From NCBI GenBank assembly GCA_029778615.1, contig JAKOPZ010000123.1, forward strand, positions 30,872-94,871: DNA of 64,000 nt. Reading direction: 5' to 3'. Positions 27,469 through 35,484 of this stretch are shown in pieces; position 1 is the stretch's first letter; each line of letters begins with the position of its first letter. The notes below the pieces were generated by a model. That model had not been told where the DNA came from. It saw nothing but the letters and a program-made list of their open reading frames with translations, and did not search any database. This DNA is from Chloroflexota bacterium. GTDB lineage: Bacteria; Chloroflexota; Anaerolineae; UBA4142; SHND01. The position numbers and the translations under genes were made by a program.

Positions 27469-28331
27469 CATTCACCTTCAGTCTGCGCTACAGGTTCGGG
27501 TTCCGTTTCAACGGGCGCGAGCTCGACCGTTTCGCCTTCGCTCAGCAAATCGGAATCGCCCGGTTCAAACGACAATGCTTGTTCCAATTCGGTTTGCAGC
27601 TCTGCGCTTGCGCCTTCTTCGAGCTGCTCGGCGGCGACGACGCCGCGAATATTTTTGCCCTCGATAACGGCATCGGCGATTTTCGCCGTGATGAGTTTGA
27701 TGGCGCGAATCGCGTCGTCGTTCGCGGGAATGGGATATTGAATCGGGAACGGATTGCTGTTGGTATCACACAGCGCGACGATGGGAATGTCGAGCGTGGT
27801 CGCTTCGTCAATCGCAATCGTTTCGTGCAGCGTGTCAATGATAAACAACAATTTGGGCAAACGTTTCATTTCGCGCAGCCCGCCGACGCGCATTTCGAGT
27901 TTTGCCAATTCGCGTGTCAACAACAGCGCTTCTTTTTTCGGCAGCTTGTCCAGTTCGCCCATCGCCTGTCGTTCTTCGAGACGAATCATGTAATCAATCC
28001 GCCCGCGAATGGTGCGAAAGTTGGTGAGCGTGCCGCCGAGCCAGCGATTGTTGACAAAGGGCATTCCGCAACGCACTGCTTCTTGCTGTACGGTTTCTTG
28101 CGCTTGCTTTTTGGTGCCGACGAAAAGAATCGTCCCGCCTTCCGCGACGTTATCGCGCACAACTTTGTACGCCTCTTCGAGGCGCTGCATCGTTTGTTGT
28201 AAATCAATAATGTGAATGCCGTTGCGTTCCGTAAAGATGAATTGCTTCATCTTGGGGTTCCAACGTCGCGTGCGGTGACCGAAATGAACCCCTGCTTCAA
28301 GCAGGGATTTCATGGGGAGAATACTAGCCAT
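27468..28331 (-). CDS. rpsB: 30S ribosomal protein S2
   Basis: 287 residues from [19 protein letters not shown]. The conserved [20 protein letters not shown] is at the N-terminus and the long acidic tail (LEEGASAEL and onward) is typical of extended S2 forms. The frame is open 35 codons upstream, but AAAGGAG precedes ATG 28331. It is followed by tsf, the universal pair. The leader upstream is structured. Confidence 0.97.
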   Translation of the reverse strand: MASILPMKSLLEAGVHFGHRTRRWNPKMKQFIFTERNGIHIIDLQQTMQRLEEAYKVVRDNVAEGGTILFVGTKKQAQETVQQEAVRCGMPFVNNRWLGGTLTNFRTIRGRIDYMIRLEERQAMGELDKLPKKEALLLTRELAKLEMRVGGLREMKRLPKLLFIIDTLHETIAIDEATTLDIPIVALCDTNSNPFPIQYPIPANDDAIRAIKLITAKIADAVIEGKNIRGVVAAEQLEEGASAELQTELEQALSFEPGDSDLLSEGETVELAPVETEPEPVAQTEGE

Positions 28332-28342
28332 GTGGCTCCTTT

Positions 28343-28440
28343 GTGTTATTGCGCCGGGCAGGTTGCGTTCTCGGCAACACCAAGCGCCTGCGACAACCCA
28401 CATTGCGACGCGCATTGCATTTTTCGGGCGCAACACACAC
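28343..28440 (-). promoter_or_regulatory. structured rpsB leader, possible S2 autoregulatory element
   Basis: On the minus strand a closing helix GTTGCGCC/GGCGCAAT encloses GGTTG/CAACC and CTTGG/CCGAG helices, ending about 12 nt before the rpsB start. S2 is known to repress its own mRNA in several bacteria through leader structures. The match to a known family is not testable here. Confidence 0.35.
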
Positions 28441-28595
28441 GTCGCGGAGAGGTGTCTGGTTGATTAAATTCCGTCGCAACGAATTGCTTCGTTCACACGG
28501 CAACGACTCGTTATTTTATGCAAAATTGGAAATTGGGCAAGCTTCGCGTCACCGCGAATCTGACAAGCGAATCGAATTCGCAGCAACGCATCGCA

Positions 28596-28613
28596 AATCG
28601 GCCTTCGCCGATT
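28596..28613 (-). terminator. small hairpin downstream of the channel-like gene
   Basis: AATCGGC-CTTC-GCCGATT, a 7-bp stem with tetraloop. On the minus strand only TTT follows, so termination may be weak. The rest of 28332-28702 holds the rpsB leader and no gene that I can support. Confidence 0.3.
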
Positions 28614-28702
28614 AGTGAACGCAGGTTCGCTTGGCGCTGGGTGGCGATGCCGTGCATCGCACGCGATCTTGAATCGCCCGCCCCCAATGTGAATTGCACC
28701 CG

Positions 28703-29395
28703 TCACCGCAAAATACTCAACGCGCGTCCTGCCAGTACCACAATAATAATCAGCGACAATAAAGCTTGTGTCAGCATCAACAATTTTGCGCGGTGCGTCA
28801 GCGGAAGGGTGTCCGTCGGACCGAACGCGGTGGTTGTGGTAAACGCGAGAAATAAATAGTCCACATAGCCCGGCTGCCAATGCGCAAATTTCGGCGTCGA
28901 GAGACCGTACTGGGGAAAAAGAAAATCGCTCGGTTTGGGAATCGTAGGACGGTCAAGAATCGGTTCGGCGTCTATCACCCAATACCACAACGAATAAACG
29001 AGGATATTTATCAAGCCAACCGCTATCGTGTCGCGAATCAACCCCACTGCTTGACGCGAGGTATCCGATGCGAGCGAGATGGTCAGAAACGCGACGCTCA
29101 CCAACAATTCAATCGTCAACAACGCCAGACTCACCACCAGCGCGCGGCGCAGCATCCTGCGACGGTCGAGCAGCCAGAAAAGAATGATGGGCACCAGCAC
29201 CAAAATCTTGACCCCCAGCCAAATCTGATTGGTCAACGCGATTTCCAAATCGCCGCGCAAGTTGCGCGGGATAGCATGTCCAATCGAAATTTCTTCGGCG
29301 AGCGTGTTTTGCAGCAAAATGATGAGCACCAAAATCAGCAGAATCCAAATCGTGAGATTCAGGCGCGAGAGAAAGGATTTACGGAATGTGTCCAT
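28703..29395 (-). CDS. ion-channel-like membrane protein
   Basis: 230 residues with about five membrane segments. The C-terminal third has the layout of a two-helix K-channel pore: a helix, then FLAFTTTTAFGPTDTLPLT in the filter position, then a long hydrophobic helix (LLMLTQALLSLIIIVVLAG). The filter sequence TTTTAFG resembles TxTTxGYG only loosely, and similar tails occur in uncharacterised DUF1345-type proteins, so ion selectivity is unclear. Stands alone between the rpsB leader and a tandem repeat. Confidence 0.6.
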   Translation of the reverse strand: MDTFRKSFLSRLNLTIWILLILVLIILLQNTLAEEISIGHAIPRNLRGDLEIALTNQIWLGVKILVLVPIILFWLLDRRRMLRRALVVSLALLTIELLVSVAFLTISLASDTSRQAVGLIRDTIAVGLINILVYSLWYWVIDAEPILDRPTIPKPSDFLFPQYGLSTPKFAHWQPGYVDYLFLAFTTTTAFGPTDTLPLTHRAKLLMLTQALLSLIIIVVLAGRALSILR

Positions 29396-29475
29396 AAATC
29401 CATTATATTCATTTTCCGCGTGGCGAAACCACCCTTTTTCATTTTAGCCGTTTCAGCGAATGGAATTCGCGCTCT

Positions 29476-29646
29476 CAATAAAGTTCAAATCGCGCAATGA
29501 TTCGTAATGCGGAGCATTTGCCATTTTTCAGTCGTGAAATTCTATTTCATGCGAGATGCGCAATAAAGTTCAAATCGCGCGGCGATTCGTAATGTGGAGC
29601 ATTTTGCCATTTTTCGATGGTGAAATTCTATTTCATGCGAGTTGCA
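29476..29646. repeat. two tandem copies of an 85/86-bp repeat
   Basis: Copy 1 at 29476-29560, copy 2 at 29561-29646, both starting CAATAAAGTTCAAATCGCGC and containing GAAATTCTATTTCATGCGAG; a short third start (CAATTTCAAATGCG) follows. Each copy has a TGAAAT-TCT-ATTTCA palindrome. The array fills most of the 324-bp gap between the divergent channel and plsC genes; I see no gene there. Confidence 0.85.
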
Positions 29647-29682
29647 CAATTTCAAATGCGTTTGCCCTACCCCGTTTTCATT

Positions 29683-29712
29683 TTGACGCGCGCGCGCAAC
29701 TCGAAATATAAT
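29683..29712 (+). promoter_or_regulatory. plsC: promoter of plsC, leaderless
   Basis: TTGACG (29683-29688), 18-nt spacer, TATAAT (29707-29712). ATG 29720 starts 7 nt after the -10, at the expected transcription start. No SD exists. Confidence 0.75.
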
Positions 29713-29719
29713 CGCGTGC

Positions 29720-30508
29720 ATGAGTGACGCATTGCCGCTTCGCAGTGAGCCCAAGACAGGATTGTTGGTTGCCCCCGACGCGTTGGACACACCGGGGCAT
29801 CGTCGTTTCATTCGGTACGGCGCAAAATTTGCCGACTGGTTGATTCACGCGTTTTTTGACTGGCGCATTTCGGGCACCGAGCATGTTCCCAAAACGGGAC
29901 CGCTGCTTGTCACCATCAATCATCTTTCGGTGATGGACGTGCCGACGCTCGGCACGGTGTTGATAAAATTGGGTTGGCAGCCGGGTGTGAACATGTTCAC
30001 CATTTCCAAACAAGAATTGTTCGAGAAACCTATCCTGCCATTCTTGATGGGACAACTCGGCATGTTCCCCGTTTATCGCAATCAAGTAGACCTCAACGCG
30101 ATGCGAACGATTCTCGCGATTTTCAAACGCGGCGCGCTGCTCGGCATCGCACCCGAAGGCGCGCGCAGTCCGACCGGACATTTGCAATTGTTTCAACCGG
30201 GCGTGGCAAAGATTGCGATTCAAAAAAAGATTCCGATTTTGCCGGTTGGCTTGGTGGGCATGGAAAAAGTTTTACCCATCGGCGCGAAACTGCCGCGCCG
30301 CGTGCCGATTGAGATTCGCTTTGGGCGCGTGTACGAATTGAGCGAATACTATGGCAAAGAATTGACGCCCGAAGCATTGGAGCAGGCGGCATGGGAGATG
30401 CGCGCGCGGGTTGCCGAACTCTTGCCGGAATGGATGCGCGAATTGCCGCCCGAAGGCGCCGAAACGCGTTTTGGCAGTGTTCTCTCGGCGAGTCACGCGC
30501 GTCCGTGA
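29720..30508 (+). CDS. plsC: 1-acyl-sn-glycerol-3-phosphate acyltransferase family protein
   Basis: 262 residues. The acyltransferase motif I is NHLSVMD (HxxxxD), motif II is the FPVYRNQVD block, and motif III is APEGARSP. It transfers an acyl chain to lysophosphatidic acid at the cytoplasmic membrane face; the product feeds CdsA, encoded about 5 kb away. It has its own strong promoter and a terminator. Substrate could be another lysolipid. Confidence 0.9.
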   Translation: MSDALPLRSEPKTGLLVAPDALDTPGHRRFIRYGAKFADWLIHAFFDWRISGTEHVPKTGPLLVTINHLSVMDVPTLGTVLIKLGWQPGVNMFTISKQELFEKPILPFLMGQLGMFPVYRNQVDLNAMRTILAIFKRGALLGIAPEGARSPTGHLQLFQPGVAKIAIQKKIPILPVGLVGMEKVLPIGAKLPRRVPIEIRFGRVYELSEYYGKELTPEALEQAAWEMRARVAELLPEWMRELPPEGAETRFGSVLSASHARP

Positions 30509-30532
30509 CGCGGTGAAAAATTCTCGACGGGC

Positions 30533-30567
30533 AAAAAAATCGCAGTGCTCAGCACTGCGATTTTTTT
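30533..30567. terminator. bidirectional terminator between convergent plsC and sulP
   Basis: AAAAAAATCGCAGTGCT (30533-30549), one-base centre, AGCACTGCGATTTTTTT (30551-30567). A perfect inverted repeat with A and T runs on the two sides. Its last base touches the sulP stop. Confidence 0.93.
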
Positions 30568-32225
30568 CATGCGCCCTTGGCGCTCGCGGCAAGAATTGCC
30601 TGGTCGGCGCTCCAGAAAAAATTCTGTTCGCCAATCTCTTGCGTCAAACGGGAACGGTCAAGATATTTTCTCACCGCCGGTTGGACCGCGCAGAGCAAAA
30701 GTTCGCCGCCGTGTTTCCTTTGGCGCTCGTGCAGTTCTTCGATAAATTCCAAGCCGCTCACATCCATCAGCGGCACGCCGCGCATCGAAAGAATCACAAT
30801 CGGTATCGGGTCGCGTTCCAAATCCTCGGCGGTCTTGCGGAGCGTTGCTGCCGCGCCAAAGAACATCGGTCCTGTGAGATACGCGACGCGAATATGTTCG
30901 TGCGCGCCGTTCAGCTTGATGCCGCGCGCTTCCAAAATGTCCACATCCACATCGCTCAACGAAATGTCAATCGAACTGATGCGGTTGATGAAAATCATCG
31001 CGCTCAAGGCGACGCCAATAATCACTGCCTGCGTCAAATCCAAATATGCCGTCGCGAGCATCGTCAGCGTGAACGCGGCAAGCGCACTTTTGAAACGATG
31101 TCGCAGCATCCAGCGAATTTCACTCCATTCGTTCATCCGCAGCGCGGTCACAATCAAGACGCCGGACAATGCGGCGAGCGGGACTTGCCCAATCACCGGC
31201 GCGAAAAGAAATGCCGCCGCGAGCATAAAGACAGCGTGGAAAATGCTGGTCAAGCGCGTTTGTCCGCCGCTCGCCACGCCGACGCTCGAACGCGCAATCG
31301 CCGCGGTGGCGGGCACGCCGCCAAAGAACGGAATCACAATGTTACCTATGCCTTGCGAAATCAATTCTTGGTCGCCGTCCATTTTTTTGCCGGTCATGTT
31401 GCCTGCCACCGCGCCGCATAATAAGGATTCGATTGCGCCCAACGCGGCAACGCTCAACGCAGGTACTATCAAGTCGGGCAAACGTTCAAGTGTTTGCGGA
31501 CTGAACAAAGTCAGCGGCGCGAGGCGATTATCCAAAAGCAGTGTGCCGGGAATATCGCCGATGACAGGTTCTCGCAATTGAAACGCGACGACCGCGAGCA
31601 TCGCAAGCGCGATGCCAATGAGAGAACCGGGCACGCGCTTGGTCACCGATTTTGGCAAAAGGAACATTGCCGCGATGACAATGCCGCCCGTTAGCACCGT
31701 TTGCCAATTTGGCGCATAACCGCCTTGCACAATGTTCCACAGTTTGAGAACGGCGTTCTCGGCGGCGGGCGTTTTCACGCCGAGCAAGTTGTCAAGCTGC
31801 CCGACAAAAATAATAATGGCGATGCCGCTGGTAAAACCGGTAACGACGGGTCGCGGGATAAAAGAGACGATGCGCCCCAAACGAAAAATCCCAATGAGAA
31901 AAATCACCACGCCCGCGAGGACGCCGACAAGCCAAATTCCATCGAGTCCATATTTTCCTGCGAGCACAATCAAGACCGCGCTCATCGCCCCCGTGGGTCC
32001 GGAAATTTGATACGGCGCGCCCGACAACGCTCCAATCAAAAAACCCGCCAAAATCGCGGTAACGAGTCCGGCGGCAGCATCCGCTCCGGACGCGATGCCA
32101 AACGCGAGGGCAAGCGGCAGCGCGACGGCGCCGACGGTAACCCCCGCCAGCAAATCTTGACGCAAGGAATGTGCGTTGTATCCGCGAAATTCTTCGCGCA
32201 GCAGATTCAAGAATGAGAGCTTCAA
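30567..32225 (-). CDS. SulP-family anion transporter with STAS domain
   Basis: About 552 residues, some 12-14 membrane helices and a C-terminal STAS domain (from about 430, with RGVPLMDVSGLEFIEELH). The SulP signature region SGPTGAMSAV and ISQGIGNIVIPFFGGVPATA are present. SulP proteins move sulfate, bicarbonate or other anions; the substrate is not readable. GTG 32240 would add five residues, but AGGAAGG lies about 5 nt before TTG 32225, which I take as the start. It is the last gene of the gatC-to-sulP run. Confidence 0.9.
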   Translation of the reverse strand: MKLSFLNLLREEFRGYNAHSLRQDLLAGVTVGAVALPLALAFGIASGADAAAGLVTAILAGFLIGALSGAPYQISGPTGAMSAVLIVLAGKYGLDGIWLVGVLAGVVIFLIGIFRLGRIVSFIPRPVVTGFTSGIAIIIFVGQLDNLLGVKTPAAENAVLKLWNIVQGGYAPNWQTVLTGGIVIAAMFLLPKSVTKRVPGSLIGIALAMLAVVAFQLREPVIGDIPGTLLLDNRLAPLTLFSPQTLERLPDLIVPALSVAALGAIESLLCGAVAGNMTGKKMDGDQELISQGIGNIVIPFFGGVPATAAIARSSVGVASGGQTRLTSIFHAVFMLAAAFLFAPVIGQVPLAALSGVLIVTALRMNEWSEIRWMLRHRFKSALAAFTLTMLATAYLDLTQAVIIGVALSAMIFINRISSIDISLSDVDVDILEARGIKLNGAHEHIRVAYLTGPMFFGAAATLRKTAEDLERDPIPIVILSMRGVPLMDVSGLEFIEELHERQRKHGGELLLCAVQPAVRKYLDRSRLTQEIGEQNFFWSADQAILAASAKGA

Positions 32226-32247
32226 TGTATCCTTCCTCACAATAAAG

Positions 32248-32279
32248 TGACCGCGTGCAAATTTATTTGCACGCGGTCA
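32248..32279 (-). terminator. long perfect hairpin upstream of sulP
   Basis: TGACCGCGTGCAAAT (32248-32262) and ATTTGCACGCGGTCA (32265-32279) form a 15-bp stem with almost no loop. Only a weak T tract follows on the minus strand. It separates the GT2 gene from sulP, and may partly terminate or block RNA decay. Confidence 0.5.
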
Positions 32280-32316
32280 TTGCGTGTTGTAATGAAAAAT
32301 TTGACAGAGCCGATTT

Positions 32317-33021
32317 CTATTTTGTTGCTTGCTGTTGTGTTTGCCGCCGTCGGTCCATCGCGGCTTTGAGTACGCGCGCAAAATCGCCGCGTTCCGTCTG
32401 TGCGCGAATGCTCAAATTCTTTCCGTGAATGCGTCGGCGCAATACAACATCGGGAATCAACGCGATGCGGAGCGGCAGCTCCTGCGCGCGCGCGTACCAG
32501 TCCAAAAATTCACCCATCGTATACTCGGCGCGAAAGTGTCCCACACGTTCGAACGTCGCGCGGCGTAACAACATTGCCGTCACCATCAGCCCCGGCAGCG
32601 GCTTGGGCGGACACACATAGCGCGCGCGGTCTGCCGCGGGCATGTCCGGACTGAAAAAATTTTGCACGTGCCCGAAAACAATATCCGGCGCGGGTTGTTG
32701 TCGGAAAGCAGCAAACTGTTTTGCCAAACGCCCCGGTTCCCAAACGTCATCCGCCGCGCAGAACGCGAGCCACTCGCCTTGCGCGGCATCGAGTCCCAAA
32801 TTCATTGCCGCACCCACGCCGCGATTCGGTTGGGAAAGCACCGTGACGCGCGCGCCAAAACGCGCGGCGACTTGAGCGGTATCGTCTGTTGAACCGTCGT
32901 TGACTATGATGACATGCAGCGCGGGATAATTTTCAGCGAGGACGCTGGCAATCGCTTCGCCCAAATAACGCGCCGCGTTGTACGCGGGAATGATGACGCT
33001 GAGGGATTCTGCGCCGCTCAT
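32317..33021 (-). CDS. family 2 glycosyltransferase
   Basis: 234 residues from MSGAESLSVIIPAYNAARY. GT-A fold with the UDP-binding VNDGSTDDT and a catalytic-site region AFCAADDVWEPGRL (DxD-like position ADD). No membrane segment, so it acts at the cytoplasmic face. The start overlaps the stop of the preceding GT2 gene (ATGA). The donor and acceptor are unknown. C-terminal tail is Gln-rich and basic. Confidence 0.88.
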   Translation of the reverse strand: MSGAESLSVIIPAYNAARYLGEAIASVLAENYPALHVIIVNDGSTDDTAQVAARFGARVTVLSQPNRGVGAAMNLGLDAAQGEWLAFCAADDVWEPGRLAKQFAAFRQQPAPDIVFGHVQNFFSPDMPAADRARYVCPPKPLPGLMVTAMLLRRATFERVGHFRAEYTMGEFLDWYARAQELPLRIALIPDVVLRRRIHGKNLSIRAQTERGDFARVLKAAMDRRRQTQQQATK

Positions 33022-33737
33022 GTTTGTTCCTCGGCGCGATAACGCCGCATTTGATTGCGCATGATGGCAAGCAGCTCGTGATTGTGCACGGGCGCGGCGC
33101 GAGGCGAAGTGGACAAGTTGTTGGCGTGGATGCGTTTGTGCAGCAGCACATGTGGGAGGACTGCGTAAGGTTCGTGTGCGGCGGTGAGACGCGCGAGCCA
33201 CTCTACATCCGCCGTGATGGCAAACGATTCGTCAAACTTGCCGGTGCGCGCGTACAAACTCTTGCGTGCGAGAATGGCTTCAGGCAAGAGCGCGGCGTGG
33301 GTGCCTTGCAACAGTTCGACGCGAAATGCGCGCGGCGGCGTTTCCCCATCAATCAAAACGAATTTGGTCAAGCCAAGCACATATTGAATGGCGGGGTGTG
33401 CGCGCAGATAGTCTACCTGCATTTGAATTTTGTCGGCGAGCCAAATATCATCGCTCGAAATCATTGCGATAAATTCGCCGCGCGCGAGCGTCAGACCTTC
33501 GTTGAGCGCGTTCCACATCCCCACTCCGCTTTGGCGCGCATAGCGCACGGACGCGAACGATTTGGCAATCTCTGCTGTGTTGTCCGTTGAAGGTCCGTCT
33601 ATGACGATAATTTCGATGGGGGTGTAGGTTTGTGTTTCGACGCTCGTCAGTGCTTGATTCAAAAAACGCGCGGCATTCAAAACGGGCACGATGACACTGA
33701 CGAGTGGTCGGTTGGTTTCGCGGTGCACAAGTTCCAT
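33018..33737 (-). CDS. family 2 glycosyltransferase
   Basis: 239 residues. VSVIVPVLNAARFLNQAL at the N-terminus, IVIDGPSTDNT for nucleotide binding, and MISSDDIWLADK as the DxD region. Closely resembles the next gene in layout and probably arose by old duplication, though the identity is modest. It lies 7 nt after the pqqD-like gene. Likely one of two successive sugar-transfer steps. Confidence 0.88.
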   Translation of the reverse strand: MELVHRETNRPLVSVIVPVLNAARFLNQALTSVETQTYTPIEIIVIDGPSTDNTAEIAKSFASVRYARQSGVGMWNALNEGLTLARGEFIAMISSDDIWLADKIQMQVDYLRAHPAIQYVLGLTKFVLIDGETPPRAFRVELLQGTHAALLPEAILARKSLYARTGKFDESFAITADVEWLARLTAAHEPYAVLPHVLLHKRIHANNLSTSPRAAPVHNHELLAIMRNQMRRYRAEEQT

Positions 33738-33744
33738 CGCGTCC

Positions 33745-34179
33745 TCAACTCTTGCGCGCAGGCCAGCCGCTCTCGTCCACTTCGTGTATCGGGTCCAGCA
33801 TCAAGACTTGCTGCATGTCGGTAAATTTTTCGAGGATTGGCGCAGTGAACGGCAAACGTTGCGCCTGTTCAGTCGGAAGGGCATTCGACGCGTTCACGGT
33901 TTCAGTGGTCGCGGTAATCAATTCTTCTGCCACCAGCTCGGCCGTCAGAGTTTCAATCGCTTGTTGAATGACGTCGAGCGGGGCATCGAAATGCGCGGCG
34001 AGGTATGCGTTCATTTCTGCCAAGCTCGCGCCTTCGACGACGAGGCGCCAGATTTCGGCGCCCACTTGTCTGAGCCCATAGTACGCGCCGCTCTTGAGAT
34101 TGACAATGACAAATTCGTCCTCAAATTTTTCGTCAATCACTTCCGGACGATTCACGCGAAAACGGGTATCATCGGACAT
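33745..34179 (-). CDS. PqqD-like protein with conserved-looking C-terminal peptide tail
   Basis: 144 residues from MSDDTRFRVNRPEV. The upstream frame is open for 70 more codons but is rich in Arg/Cys and looks non-coding. Residues about 1-85 have the PqqD fold pattern (FVIVNLKSGAYYGLRQVGAE, then an IxxLxxHFD helical part). PqqD domains bind the leader of ribosomal peptides for radical-SAM or other modifying enzymes. A linker then leads to a tail PFTAPILEKFTDMQQVLMLD, then PIHEVDESGW, unlike a plain PqqD. No radical-SAM gene is in the window. Neighbours are two GT2s, DUF2237 and FkbM genes. Confidence 0.68.
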   Translation of the reverse strand: MSDDTRFRVNRPEVIDEKFEDEFVIVNLKSGAYYGLRQVGAEIWRLVVEGASLAEMNAYLAAHFDAPLDVIQQAIETLTAELVAEELITATTETVNASNALPTEQAQRLPFTAPILEKFTDMQQVLMLDPIHEVDESGWPARKS

Positions 34180-34247
34180 TTTGTGCACTCTCCAAGTTTG
34201 GTTTAAAGGATTCAGCTTGCAGCGCAACAAGACCACGCGCGGCAAAA

Positions 34248-34661
34248 TTATTTTTCGACATCTACCGCGTATTTTTTCAACTGCTCGAGCGTGACCACTT
34301 GCAGTGCAGCACGATGCGTGGCGCGCAACACAACCGGGGGCGCGACGCCTGCATCGAGCGCCTCTTTCCAACGGTCTACGCAAAGGCACCAGTGGTCGCC
34401 TGCTTTCAAGCCGGGAAAATCATAATCGGGCGCGGGGGTGCTGAGGTCGTTGCCCATCTCGGCGCTGAATTTCAAAAACGCATCGGTCATTTGCGCGCAG
34501 ACCACATGCACGCCAACATCTTCGGGACCGGTGTCGCACGCGCCATTGCGATAAAATCCGGTGAGCGGGTCGAGACAACACGCTTCCAAAAATCCGCCTA
34601 AAACATTTTTCGGTTCGTGATGTCCGTTGGAGCGGTGTTGTCCGCTGATGTCAAGAGTCAT
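34248..34661 (-). CDS. DUF2237 family protein
   Basis: 137 residues. The family is recognised by GGFLEACCLDPLTGFYRNGAC near 22-42, the ICAQMTDAFL-like VHVVCAQMTD, GNDLSTPAPDYDFPGLKAGD and the WCLCVDRWKEAL block. Conserved Cys and Trp-Cys residues suggest metal or disulphide chemistry, but no function is established for the family. It sits 68 nt upstream of the pqqD-like gene in the same direction. Confidence 0.85.
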   Translation of the reverse strand: MTLDISGQHRSNGHHEPKNVLGGFLEACCLDPLTGFYRNGACDTGPEDVGVHVVCAQMTDAFLKFSAEMGNDLSTPAPDYDFPGLKAGDHWCLCVDRWKEALDAGVAPPVVLRATHRAALQVVTLEQLKKYAVDVEK

Positions 34662-34755
34662 GGGTTTGCCTCACAATTTCTGAAAATCGAGTCCGGCTCG
34701 GACGCTTTGAATGCGCGCCGCATTTCATTCACATCGAACACGCGCGCGGCTGCTT

Positions 34756-35481
34756 TCATGCAAGCGGTTCGCGAGTTCCTGTTGCCGCCGCGCGTGCCCC
34801 TGCCCACGCGTTGGCTAATTTAGAATATTTCGCGAGGGCAGTCTTGGACAACGCAAGCGAATTGGAATGGCGTTCCAAGAGTTCGTACCCGTGCGCGACC
34901 AAATGCGCGCGACATGCTGCGCGCGCCTCTGCCTTTAGATGTTGATGCTCGAATAAAATTAACGCGGGCTGCACGAGGTCGAACGGAATGCTTTGCAGAA
35001 TGGCGCCGTCAAATCCTTCGGCATCCGTAATTAACGCGTCGAGCTGCGCGACCGCGTGGCATGTGAAAAGCGTTCGCAGAGTGAGACACGGGACTTTAAG
35101 CACTTGAATGCGTTTGCCGAGATTCGGAATCATGCCCGCGTGCTTGAGTACGTGCGCCAGTGAAAAAGAACCGATGCCCCACGCGTCGCCCGGCTCATCC
35201 TCTGTCAACTCGCGCACACTGTAAAAAGTTCGCTCTCCGTCCGCGTCCGCGATGGCGCAATTTTCAAAAATCAAATCCGCGCGTCCCGCATAGCGCGCTT
35301 GCAGGCGAGCAAAAAGATAGGGTACCGGTTCAATCAGGATGCCGTGCCAATTGCCCGCGCGCACAAAGGGTTCGATGGGGTCATTGCGTACACCATCGTT
35401 CGCGCCAACCTGTACAAAGGTCACGTTGCCGAGAACATTGGTGAGCGTCTCCAAGAGTGGAGCGAAGTGGGCGGAAGGCAC
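34756..35481 (-). CDS. FkbM-family SAM-dependent methyltransferase
   Basis: 241 residues, GTG start three bases after the gatA stop. Motif I FVQVGANDGVRNDP binds SAM, and the family-specific LIEPVPYLFARLQ and LITDAEGFDGAILQSI are present. FkbM enzymes O-methylate sugars or polyketides. Together with the GTs, a methylated glycan or glycosylated product is plausible. Confidence 0.87.
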   Translation of the reverse strand: MPSAHFAPLLETLTNVLGNVTFVQVGANDGVRNDPIEPFVRAGNWHGILIEPVPYLFARLQARYAGRADLIFENCAIADADGERTFYSVRELTEDEPGDAWGIGSFSLAHVLKHAGMIPNLGKRIQVLKVPCLTLRTLFTCHAVAQLDALITDAEGFDGAILQSIPFDLVQPALILFEHQHLKAEARAACRAHLVAHGYELLERHSNSLALSKTALAKYSKLANAWAGARAAATGTREPLA

Positions 35482-35484
35482 AAG

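Noticed and set aside
29476..29646. CRISPR array
   Set aside because: Two 85/86-bp copies are directly adjacent with no unique spacers and no cas genes nearby.
33018..34179. complete RiPP cluster around the PqqD-like gene
   Set aside because: No radical-SAM enzyme, YcaO, protease or exporter is in the run; only a hypothesis is kept.
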